Assembly: GCA_029054825.1 (NCBI GenBank)
Contig: JAIDEM010000226.1
Span: 1 to 32,099 of the forward strand
DNA from: Prevotella sp.
GTDB lineage: Bacteria > Bacteroidota > Bacteroidia > Bacteroidales > Bacteroidaceae
Direction: 5' to 3'
Length of the DNA stretch: 32,099 nucleotides
Shown piece by piece: positions 22,709-29,596 of this stretch. Positions within the stretch are counted from its first letter, which is position 1. Each line of letters begins with the position of its first letter. Under the pieces are notes generated by a model. That model made no database searches. It had not been told where the DNA came from and worked only from the letters and a program-made list of their open reading frames with translations. The position numbers and the translations under genes were made by a program.

Positions 22709-23593
22709 TTAGTATTTATTTGCAAAAACGGAACTGCATGACATGCGGCCGTAAACCTTTATGAAACCGACGTATGCCAGCAGTACGACATTCATCATGA
22801 GGGCATACACTATGCCAGGCACAGCTATCATTCCGTTATTGAATATAAACGGGCTGGAAGCTACTGCTATGGCCTGTGCGGCGTTCTGCATCCCCACCTC
22901 AATCACTATCGTTCGGCGCTCTTTCCTGTCCAGTCGAGACAGACGTCCGATACCGTATGCCATGACGGTCGTGACGATTATCAGCATGGTGACACACAGT
23001 CCGATGGCAGGAAAGTGTTCCGCGATGGCCTCCTGATTCTGCACGAAGAAGAGTCCAGCCAGCAGCATCAGTGCCGGAAATGCCGTCTTTGACAGCACAC
23101 GGTCTATGCTTGCCGCTGCATGGCTCCACTTCAGCCTTACAATGATGCCTGCCACGATAGGCACAAGCATCGTCACGAGGTTTTGCAGAAGGAGGTTGCC
23201 CATTGGCAGGCGTACGCCAATCGCCTCGCCTGCCGACACTGTGGCGTAGTGCATGATGGCAGGCACGGTGACGAGGGTGATGACGGAACTCAATGCTGTG
23301 AGTGATACGGACAGCGCGACATCGCCCTTGGCGAGCATGGAGAATATGTTGCTTGACGAGCCGCCCGGGCAGCAAGCTACCAGCATGACACCGATGAACA
23401 GCAACGGCGGCAGGCCGAGCATCGTGGCAAGGATGTATGCCGCCAGCGGAAGCAATACAATCTGGCCGAGAAGTCCCACGGCAATGGCCTTGGGACGTTT
23501 TGCTACTAAGAGAAAATCCTGCGGGCGCAGTGTAAGACCGAGGTCGAACATCAGCAGCGTCAGTATGGGTAAGACTATGAAAAGGCTTGTCAT
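22709..23593 (-). CDS. Bile acid:sodium symporter family transporter (SBF/ASBT type)
   Basis: This 294-residue protein is very hydrophobic, with nine to ten predicted transmembrane segments, and carries the family's conserved crossover-region sequence ACCPGGSSSNIFSMLAKGDVALSVSLTALSS (about residues 74-104) plus a later EVGMQNAAQAIAVASS (about 236-251). Members co-transport sodium with bile acids or other organic anions such as pantoate or sulfur compounds; the substrate cannot be told from sequence. In a gut Bacteroidales organism bile acids are plausible but unproven. It has its own promoter, and its last codons overlap the sequence that resembles that promoter. Confidence 0.88.
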   Translation of the reverse strand: MTSLFIVLPILTLLMFDLGLTLRPQDFLLVAKRPKAIAVGLLGQIVLLPLAAYILATMLGLPPLLFIGVMLVACCPGGSSSNIFSMLAKGDVALSVSLTALSSVITLVTVPAIMHYATVSAGEAIGVRLPMGNLLLQNLVTMLVPIVAGIIVRLKWSHAAASIDRVLSKTAFPALMLLAGLFFVQNQEAIAEHFPAIGLCVTMLIIVTTVMAYGIGRLSRLDRKERRTIVIEVGMQNAAQAIAVASSPFIFNNGMIAVPGIVYALMMNVVLLAYVGFIKVYGRMSCSSVFANKY

Positions 23594-23670
23594 TGGCGGT
23601 TATCTTGCGGTTTTACGTGGTTGCGGTTATAGGGTATTTGGTTGTATGTTGTATAGTTTTCGGTTATGGA
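23594..23670 (-). repeat. GT/AC low-complexity arm upstream of the symporter gene
   Basis: On the plus strand, GCGGTTATCTTGCGG, GGTTGCGGTTATAGGG, TTTGGTTGTATG and TTCGGTTATGG repeat degenerately. On the minus strand this is the AC-rich arm only. It lies between the symporter start codon and its promoter, so it would be part of the symporter's 5' leader. Confidence 0.45.
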
Positions 23671-23694
23671 TTTTTGCTATCTGTGAAATTGATA

Positions 23695-23725
23695 CAAAGG
23701 TATTCTTTTTGCTTTAATAAGGCAA
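23695..23725 (-). promoter_or_regulatory. Promoter of the symporter gene
   Basis: On the minus strand TTG (23725-23723) and TACCTTTG (23702-23695) are spaced by 20 bases. Confidence 0.75.
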
Positions 23726-23821
23726 TATTTTTAGAAAATATTCACAAAAAAGACCGCGCGGTAGCCTATTACGCCGAGCCGTCCGAGGACAGACATTCTC
23801 CTTCCCCTACATGGCCTTTGC

Positions 23822-23913
23822 AAAAGGTGACCTTTCACATGCCGAAAGGTCACCTTTTACCGTGTCAACCGTCACCCTTTGCATGGCGAAAGGTGACCCT
23901 TGGTTGTTTCGTC
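23822..23913 (+). repeat. 22-bp-phased GGTSACC array, copy 2 (four units)
   Basis: Cores GGTGACC 23826, GGTCACC 23848, CGTCACC 23870 and GGTGACC 23892 start exactly 22 bases apart. Units 1 and 2 form a perfect 15-bp hairpin, 23822-23836 with 23844-23858, loop ACATGCC; units 3 and 4 form a second, imperfect one. A half-unit (TACATGG, then GCAAAA) precedes the first core. The array lies about 200 bases after the PAP2 stop and runs into a GGTTTAGTGG-type stretch (23906-23945). The remainder, 23946-24118, shows no gene or clear signal. Confidence 0.8.
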
Positions 23914-24118
23914 GTTTAGTTGTCTGGTGGTTTAGTGGTATCTTTTGTTTTATCCAGTCTGACGATTTAGTGATGGAAGGCCAGAGATGTTTTCATATAG
24001 TTGTGTGCGTCAGACTGCTGGATGTAAACATAAAACATTGGTTTCTAATGTGTAGCGGTTTCGGTATCCTCAGCTTGAGAATGTATTTTACGCCTTCTCT
24101 TGCCATGGCCTGTGACGG

Positions 24119-24898
24119 TCAGAAACCGTATCCCATGACGAAGCCGTAGTATCCGCCGTCGATAGGGGAGGCGATAGGTGTGAAGACAAGACTGTCATCC
24201 CTCTTCCTCTTTTTCTGAAAAGCCTTATGCCACAGGCGGCAGCTCCATTCTCCGACGCGTGCACTGAGGATGCCGACACCGGCTCCGGCGACGACATCGT
24301 GGAGCCAGTGACGGCCGTTGTACATGCGCATGAAGCCTACTCCTGTCGCTATGGCGTAGGCTCCGATGCCGTACCATCCGCCGTACTCGATGCGTACCAG
24401 TTCGGCACCCATGAATGCCGTGGCGGTATGTCCCGAGGGGAAAGAGTTGCGGCTCTCAAATTCTGGTCTTTTCTCGTTGATGCAGAACTTTGGTATGTTT
24501 GTCAACACTCCCAAGGTGGCATAGGATGTGGCGACAATCAGTGCCCTGTCTCGGAACGAATGCCGCGCCTTTATGCCTGTGCACCCTAAGAATAGAGAGC
24601 CCGCGACGGGCAGATACTGGAGGTTGTCGTCAAATTCGAGCCGTCTGCCGCCACCGCGCAGGTCGATGATGTCGCGTGTGACGGTGTGGCTGCTGTGTCT
24701 TACGAAGCTCGGTGCGAGGGCTATGGCGCCGGCTCCCATGAGGGAGACAGGCAGGGTGGTCTTCCTCCATTCGAATGTGTAATGCTCTTGATTGTTGCCG
24801 TTTGCGGACAAGGTGTCACGGTCTGCCTGCTGTCCGTGCATCTCTGCAGGCAGGACAGCGATGATGGCCGTTGCCATCAGTAAGTTTTTGATCTCCAT
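24119..24898 (-). CDS. PAP2 family phosphatase, exported or membrane-associated
   Basis: The 259-residue protein has the three PAP2 motifs: K137-x6-R144-P145 (KFCINEKRP), P154-S155-G156-H157 (FPSGHTA) and R191-x5-H197-x3-D201 (RMYNGRHWLHD). An N-terminal hydrophobic signal (NLLMATAIIAVLPAEMHG) is present. The membrane segments are modest, which suggests a periplasmic or outer-membrane phosphatase acting on lipid phosphates such as undecaprenyl pyrophosphate or lipid A. The last residues (DGGYYGFVMGYGF) end in Phe, like an outer-membrane protein. The 52 bases upstream contain no clear TAnnTTTG box, and a duplicated ~185-bp unit lies beyond. Confidence 0.86.
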   Translation of the reverse strand: MEIKNLLMATAIIAVLPAEMHGQQADRDTLSANGNNQEHYTFEWRKTTLPVSLMGAGAIALAPSFVRHSSHTVTRDIIDLRGGGRRLEFDDNLQYLPVAGSLFLGCTGIKARHSFRDRALIVATSYATLGVLTNIPKFCINEKRPEFESRNSFPSGHTATAFMGAELVRIEYGGWYGIGAYAIATGVGFMRMYNGRHWLHDVVAGAGVGILSARVGEWSCRLWHKAFQKKRKRDDSLVFTPIASPIDGGYYGFVMGYGF

Positions 24899-24950
24899 GT
24901 GGTGTGTCTGGCCTCGTCAGTTCCTGCTCGGCCATAATACGAGGTTGGGT

Positions 24951-25142
24951 ACAGAAACGTGGAACCAATATGTTTCCATCTTTTGCTCAGACACAAAGTC
25001 TTGACTTGAGAATGGAGACAGCAACCCCATGCTGACGGCATGGAGAACCATCATGCCAGGGTCTTGTTATCAGTATGAACCCAGATGTTTGGGTAAAAAA
25101 AGTTTCCTACGCTTTTTTACAGCAAGATGAAGACACAACGTT
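24951..25142. repeat. Duplicated intergenic unit, copy 1
   Basis: This copy shares AAACGTGGAAC (24955-24965), GAATGGAGACRGCRACCCC (from 25010), GGAGAACCATCATGCC (25042-25057), TCTTGTTATCAGT and a 42-base block at 25101-25142 (39 of 42 identical) with the copy at 25249-25430. A hairpin CCATGC-tgacg-GCATGG lies at 25027-25043. An extra segment with a small hairpin (ACCCAGATGTTTGGGT) is present only here. On the minus strand a 45-codon frame beginning MMVLH is open, but it is probably not a gene. Confidence 0.7.
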
Positions 25143-25248
25143 TCTTTGAATTATTGATGATATGTTGATGTTTTTTTACATGATAATCGGAGGTTTGCTT
25201 GTTGGAAATGGATGATTGTTTTGTTTGAAACAGATGATTCTTTTGTAC

Positions 25249-25430
25249 AGAGAAACGGAAACGTGGAACTGTCCATCGCTCATCCCTCTGTAAAAGGCGG
25301 TAGGAAAGCCCTTGATAACGGAATGGAGACGGCAGCCCCACGTATGATACGTGGAGAACCATCATGCCAATCTTGTTATCAGTGTTAAAGTTTCCTACGC
25401 TTTATTACAGCAAGATACAGACACAACGTT
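25249..25430. repeat. Duplicated intergenic unit, copy 2
   Basis: This copy has the same ordered blocks as copy 1, separated from it by 106 bases of AT-rich spacer. The central hairpin is CCACGTA-tga-TACGTGG at 25338-25354: the flanks (GCCC before, GGAGAACC after) are conserved while the stem has changed on both sides. The 42-base block is at 25389-25430. Together with the GT/AC element at 25489-25608 this accounts for most of the 710-base gap between fabI and the PAP2 gene; no real gene is seen in it. Confidence 0.7.
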
Positions 25431-25488
25431 CTTCGTTTTATCTCGAAAATATGTCATGACATCATGGAGATGTCATTTGTTTATGCCA

Positions 25489-25608
25489 TAGGCGGTTATT
25501 TTGCGGTTTTTACGGTTATGCGGTTATTCGGTTTGGGGGTGTGGGTTGGTGGCTTTGGGTTATGGATTTATGGCTGTGGAAGACCTTAACCCCACAACCC
25601 ACAACCAT
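25489..25608 (-). repeat. GT/AC-armed intergenic element after fabI
   Basis: On the plus strand there is a GT-rich run (AGGCGGTTATTTTGCGG, ACGGTTATGCGG, GTGGGTTGGTGG) and then an AC-rich run (ACCTTAACCCCACAACCC, AACCATTTAACC). In gene direction (minus) the GT-rich arm begins immediately after the fabI stop, and the arms are partly complementary (GTGGGTTG with CAACCCAC). Confidence 0.5.
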
Positions 25609-26469
25609 TTAACCATATATGATCTTGCCGTTCTCGTCGGTATTTTCAGGGATGAACGACTTGTTATACTGCTCCATGCCTCTCAGAGACATACCCATAT
25701 TGGAGAATCCGCCGTCATGGAAGAGAGTCTGCATGGTGACCTTCTTCGTGAGGTCGGAGAAGAGAGTGATGCAGTAGTCTGCACAGTCATCTGCCGATGC
25801 GTTGCCGAGAGGTGACATGCGGTCTGCGAAGTCGAGCATTCCGTCGAAGCCCTTTATGCCGCCGCCGGCAGTGGTGAGGGTAGGCGACTGTGAGATGCAG
25901 TTCACGCGGACCTGCTTCTCGCGGCCGTAGATGTATCCGAACGAGCGTGTGATAGACTCGAGGAGTGCCTTTGCATCGGCCATGTCGTTGTAGCCGAAGA
26001 AGGTGCGGTGTGAAGCGACGTATGTCAGGGCGAGGATAGAGCCGCCCTCGGCGATGGCGTCAAGCTTCTTTGCCACCTGCATCATCTTGTGGAAAGATAC
26101 TGCAGATATGTCAAGTGTCTTGTCGAGGAAGCCATAGTCGAGATCATCGTATGTGCGCTTCTTGCGCATGTTGACAGACATGGCGCAGGAGTGAAGCACA
26201 AAGTCTATCTTTCCGCCGAGAGCCTTCTGGGCTTCAGTGAACAGGTTTTCAAGGTCTGCTACGCTTGTGGCGTCGGCTGGGATGACAGCTGCGGCATGTG
26301 TGCTCTTGGCGAGTTCGTCAAGAGTTCCCATGCGTATAGCCACTGCTGTATTGGTGAGTACAATCTCTGCGCCTTCTTCTACAGCGCGTTCTGCAACTTT
26401 CCATGCAATGGATTGGTCATTGAGGGCACCGAAGATGATGCCTTTTTTGCCTTTAAGTAAGTTGTACAT
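25609..26469 (-). CDS. fabI: Enoyl-[acyl-carrier-protein] reductase
   Basis: The 286-residue protein reduces the enoyl-ACP double bond in the last step of each fatty-acid elongation cycle. It is an atypical short-chain dehydrogenase: KGIIFGALNDQSIAW (9-23) is the FabI nucleotide-binding start, Y150 and Y160-x6-K167 (GYNDMADAK) are the catalytic tyrosines and lysine with the spacing known from FabI, and SQSPTLTTAGGGI covers the substrate loop. The C-terminal FHDGGFSNMGMS is as usual, followed by a longer tail (about 20 residues, ENTDENGKIIYG) common in Bacteroidota. It is a single gene with its own promoter and is expected to be essential. Confidence 0.93.
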   Translation of the reverse strand: MYNLLKGKKGIIFGALNDQSIAWKVAERAVEEGAEIVLTNTAVAIRMGTLDELAKSTHAAAVIPADATSVADLENLFTEAQKALGGKIDFVLHSCAMSVNMRKKRTYDDLDYGFLDKTLDISAVSFHKMMQVAKKLDAIAEGGSILALTYVASHRTFFGYNDMADAKALLESITRSFGYIYGREKQVRVNCISQSPTLTTAGGGIKGFDGMLDFADRMSPLGNASADDCADYCITLFSDLTKKVTMQTLFHDGGFSNMGMSLRGMEQYNKSFIPENTDENGKIIYG

Positions 26470-26507
26470 GTTTTTTCTTCTGAGTTTGTTATCTTAAAAA
26501 ATCTCGG

Positions 26508-26539
26508 CAAAGGTACAAACTTTTTCATTAACAGGCAAA
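26508..26539 (-). promoter_or_regulatory. Promoter of fabI
   Basis: On the minus strand TTTG (26539-26536) and TACCTTTG (26515-26508) are spaced by 20 bases. The leader is about 35 bases. Confidence 0.78.
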
Positions 26540-26552
26540 TAATTACATGAAA

Positions 26553-26591
26553 AACCGCCATAATCTCCGTTGTGAGGAGGTTATGGCGGTT
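26553..26591 (-). terminator. 16-bp hairpin terminating the etf/acyl-CoA dehydrogenase operon
   Basis: The arms 26553-26568 (AACCGCCATAATCTCC) and 26576-26591 pair at all 16 positions with one wobble, around a 7-base loop. It lies about 100 bases after the acyl-CoA dehydrogenase stop, past a GT/AC element, and just before the fabI -33 box. Confidence 0.65.
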
Positions 26592-26692
26592 GTACGGTCA
26601 TGCGGTTATAGGGTGATACGGTTGTTGGTTTTGGGTTGTTGGTTATGAGTTTGCCAATAACCAAATATCACCAACCGATAACCATCAAACTA
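26592..26692 (-). repeat. GT/AC-armed intergenic element after the acyl-CoA dehydrogenase gene
   Basis: On the plus strand, GTACGGTCATGCGG, TTATAGGG, ATACGGTTGTTGG and GGTTGTTGGTTATG precede CCAATAACC, AAATATCACCAACCG and ATAACCATC. Read on the minus strand the GT-rich arm follows the stop codon directly and the AC-rich arm leads into the terminator hairpin, the same order as after the GT2 gene at 6303. Confidence 0.5.
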
Positions 26693-28447
26693 TTACTTGC
26701 GGTAGTCTTCTATGTCTTCTGCTGTAGCTGACATCACGAAATCGTAATGCTTCTCCACCTCTGCTGCGGCATAGCGTGCATAGACGCGTGCCGACTTGCC
26801 GAACAGTTCTGGAGCCTTTGAGGCGTCGTTGATGAGGAGTATAGCCATGATGCAGTCGCCAGCCATCTCGTAGAGGTGACGTATGACAAGGTCTTTGAAC
26901 TCGTCGTTCTTCTGCTCGTTGGTGTATGCGACAGCCTCGTTATACTTCTCTGCCATCTTCGCTACACGCTCTTTCAGCGGAAGGAACTCCTCTGCACACC
27001 AGTCTGCACTTCCTGCAGAGGCTGGTGCCTGGCCCGCCTCAAGCATGTCGGCAATGACTTGCCCGTAGAATCCGTTCGTTATGTAGCGTCCTGCGGCAAC
27101 AGTCTGCAGCTGTGTCGTGCCCTCGTAGATGGTGAGGATGCGGGCATCGCGATACAGACGCTGACATGCGTACTCGAGCATGAAGCCAGAACCGCCGTGA
27201 ACCTGTATGCCGTCGTATGCTATCTGGTTGGCATATTCGGATGTCATGCCCTTGGCAAGCGGTGTGAAAGCATCGGCGAGACGTGAGAATGTCTTGCATT
27301 CTGCCTTCTCCTCCGGTGTGAGACGCTCGCCGGCATCCTTGCGCTCACGCTCGATGTCCTCAAGAGCCTTGTAGACATCTACATAGCGTGAAGTGGTGTA
27401 GTAGAGCGTGCGGCTTGCATCAAGCTTGGCTTTCATGGTTGCAAGCATGTCGTATACGGCAGGGAACTCTATGATGGCCTTGCCGAACTGCTTTCTGTCC
27501 TTGGCATAGGCGAGAGCCTCGTTGTATGCCATCTGTGATGTTCCGGTAGACTGGCCTGCAATGCCGAGGCGTGCACCATTCATCAGTCCCATTACATACT
27601 TGATGAGTCCGAGCTTGCGTGAACCGCAAAGCTCTGCCTTGGCGTTCTTGTATACAAGTTCGCAGGTAGGGGAACCGTGGATGCCGAGCTTGTTCTCTAT
27701 GCGTCGCACGTCAACACCGCCGTCGCGCTTGTCGTAGATAAACATGGAGAGTCCGCGTCCGTCGCGTGTGTTCTCCTCAGAGCGCGCAAGCACAAGGTGA
27801 ATGTCAGAGTCGCCGTTGGTGATGAATCGCTTGCAGCCGTTCAGTCGCCAGCAGTTGTTCTCCTCATCAAATGTCGCCTTGAGCATGACGCTCTGCAGGT
27901 CAGAACCAGCATCAGGCTCAGTGAGATCCATGGACATTGTCTCGCCTTGGCATACGCGTGGGACATAACGCTGACGCTGTTCCTCGTCTCCGAACTCGTA
28001 GAGTGTCTCGATACAGTCCTGAAGAGACCATATGTTCTCGAAGCCTGTGTCGGCGCAGGCTATCATCTCGTTTATGGCAGAGTAGATGGCCATAGGGAAA
28101 TTGAGGCCACCGTATCGGCGGGGCATTGTCACACCGTTGAGGCCAGCCTTGATGGTGGCGTCAAGATTCTCGTAGGTCTTTGATGCGTAGACCATGCGGT
28201 TGTTTTCTACATGAGGGCCTTCTGCATCGACTGCCTCGGCGTTAGGGGCAATGATGTTTGCCGCTACATCGCCGGCGAGGTCAAGCACACGCTCGTAAGA
28301 GTCGAGGGCATCCTCGAAGTTCTCAGGTGCATAGTCATACTTGCCGAAATCGGAATAGTTGCGTTCCTTGAGCTCTACAATCCTTTTCAGCAGCGGGTGG
28401 CTGAGATGAAACTTTATCTCAGGATTATCTTGAAAGAAGTTTGCCAT
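26693..28447 (-). CDS. Acyl-CoA dehydrogenase family protein (long form)
   Basis: The 584-residue FAD enzyme oxidises an acyl-CoA to the trans-2-enoyl-CoA and passes electrons to the electron-transfer flavoprotein encoded just upstream. Family marks are MDLTEPDAGSDL (173-184), GCKRFITNGD, KLGIHGSPTCEL, DRKQFGKAI and the region YEGTTQLQ with catalytic E442, followed by a C-terminal helical extension of about 120 residues. The length fits the long group rather than the 380-residue butyryl-CoA dehydrogenases, so chain-length preference is uncertain. It is the third gene of the operon etfB > etfA > this gene, separated from etfA by 93 bp containing a long hairpin. Confidence 0.9.
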   Translation of the reverse strand: MANFFQDNPEIKFHLSHPLLKRIVELKERNYSDFGKYDYAPENFEDALDSYERVLDLAGDVAANIIAPNAEAVDAEGPHVENNRMVYASKTYENLDATIKAGLNGVTMPRRYGGLNFPMAIYSAINEMIACADTGFENIWSLQDCIETLYEFGDEEQRQRYVPRVCQGETMSMDLTEPDAGSDLQSVMLKATFDEENNCWRLNGCKRFITNGDSDIHLVLARSEENTRDGRGLSMFIYDKRDGGVDVRRIENKLGIHGSPTCELVYKNAKAELCGSRKLGLIKYVMGLMNGARLGIAGQSTGTSQMAYNEALAYAKDRKQFGKAIIEFPAVYDMLATMKAKLDASRTLYYTTSRYVDVYKALEDIERERKDAGERLTPEEKAECKTFSRLADAFTPLAKGMTSEYANQIAYDGIQVHGGSGFMLEYACQRLYRDARILTIYEGTTQLQTVAAGRYITNGFYGQVIADMLEAGQAPASAGSADWCAEEFLPLKERVAKMAEKYNEAVAYTNEQKNDEFKDLVIRHLYEMAGDCIMAILLINDASKAPELFGKSARVYARYAAAEVEKHYDFVMSATAEDIEDYRK

Positions 28448-28464
28448 TGTCTTTTATGGTTGTG

Positions 28465-28534
28465 CTGTCTGTCATCCGTGCCGTATCGGTTGCCGCATGT
28501 GTGGCGGGGACGATGCGGTACGGGTGACAGACAG
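28465..28534 (-). other. Long intercistronic hairpin between etfA and the acyl-CoA dehydrogenase gene
   Basis: The arms 28465-28488 and 28511-28534 are complementary at all 24 positions if three G-U wobbles are allowed, and the 22-base loop can itself form a short stem (GCCGC with GTGGC). It sits inside an operon, so it may stabilise the upstream message, act as a processing site, or attenuate the downstream gene. Confidence 0.6.
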
Positions 28535-28540
28535 TGCTTT

Positions 28541-29581
28541 TTATTTGTTGTTATGCTTGTAGTATTTTATGAGTTTTGGAATCACATCCTCAACGGAGCC
28601 GTTGATGACATAGTCGGCAATGGTGTTGATAGGTGCGTCCGGGTCGCAGTTGATTGATATGATTATGCCGGAATCCTGCATGCCGGCGATATGCTGTATC
28701 TGCCCTGAAATACCACAGGCGATATAGACCTTCGGGCGTACGGTGACACCTGTCTGGCCTATCTGGCGGTCATGGTCTACCCATCCGGCATCTACTGCGG
28801 CGCGGGAAGCACCAACCTCGGCATGGAGTTCCTTTGCAAGCTGGAAGAGCTGGTCGAATCCTTCCTTTGAACCGACACCGTAGCCTCCTGCGACAACGAT
28901 AGGAGCGCCTTTGAGATTGTGTTTTGCCTCCTCGACATGACGGTCGAGAACTTTGACTACATACTCTGTCTCCGGTACATATTTTGCTACATCGTGCCTG
29001 ATGACCTCACCCTTGTAGTTCTCGTCGAGCACCTCTTTCTTCATCACACCCTCACGGACAGTGGCCATCTGTGGACGGTGCTCAGGATTGACGATAGTGG
29101 CAACGATATTGCCGCCGAACGCCGGGCGAATCTGGTAAAGCTGCTGCACATAGTGCTTGGTGACGAGTTCGCCGTCTTCGTTCTTCACTTTCATATCGAA
29201 ATCGCCTATTTCAAGTTCGGTACAGTCGGCGGTAAGACCGCTGAACAGTGCCGAAGAGACACGTGGTCCGAGGTCGCGTCCTATGACGGTCGCTCCGAGA
29301 AGGCATATCTGAGGTTTCTCTTCCTTGAGGAGATTCACCACGAGAGCCGTGTGCGGGTTTGTGGTGTAAGGGAACAGGCCTTCGGCATCGAAGATATGCA
29401 CCTTGTCCACACCATACTTCATTACTTGGTTTTCCACGCCGTCAAGACCGGAACCGGCGATGATACACTCCAGCTGCACGCCGAGAGTGTTGGCGAGCTT
29501 GCGGCCTTTTGTCAGAAGTTCGAGAGCGACATCCTTTACTGTCGTTCCCTCTATTTCGCAATATACAAATACGTTGTTCAT
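28541..29581 (-). CDS. etfA: Electron transfer flavoprotein subunit alpha
   Basis: The 346-residue FixB/EtfA protein has an N-terminal alpha/beta domain (NNVFVYCEIEGTTVKDVALELLTKG) and a C-terminal FAD domain with VVAGGYGVGSKEGFDQL (about 229-245), VGASRAAVDAGWVDHDRQIGQTG, KVYIACGISGQIQHIAGMQDS and the closing SINCDPDAPINTIADYVINGSVEDVIPKL. The isoalloxazine-contacting Arg and Ser/Thr of the GASRAAVD and GQTG loops are present. It forms a heterodimer with EtfB and carries electrons from the acyl-CoA dehydrogenase to a quinone or bifurcating partner; the acceptor is not encoded here. It starts 15 bp after the etfB stop. Confidence 0.93.
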   Translation of the reverse strand: MNNVFVYCEIEGTTVKDVALELLTKGRKLANTLGVQLECIIAGSGLDGVENQVMKYGVDKVHIFDAEGLFPYTTNPHTALVVNLLKEEKPQICLLGATVIGRDLGPRVSSALFSGLTADCTELEIGDFDMKVKNEDGELVTKHYVQQLYQIRPAFGGNIVATIVNPEHRPQMATVREGVMKKEVLDENYKGEVIRHDVAKYVPETEYVVKVLDRHVEEAKHNLKGAPIVVAGGYGVGSKEGFDQLFQLAKELHAEVGASRAAVDAGWVDHDRQIGQTGVTVRPKVYIACGISGQIQHIAGMQDSGIIISINCDPDAPINTIADYVINGSVEDVIPKLIKYYKHNNK

Positions 29582-29596
29582 GGGAAATGCGCCTTG

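Noticed and set aside
23811..24149. A 112-codon plus-strand frame over the repeat array and the PAP2 3' end
   Set aside because: It is repeat translation followed by antisense of a well-supported gene; there is no start signal or family resemblance.
25117..25365. An 82-codon minus-strand frame (MMVLHVSYVGLP...) as a small gene
   Set aside because: It lies across the duplicated unit; the equivalent frame in the other copy is 45 codons and diverges in residues while hairpin pairing is kept. Sequence after the repeat is low-complexity.
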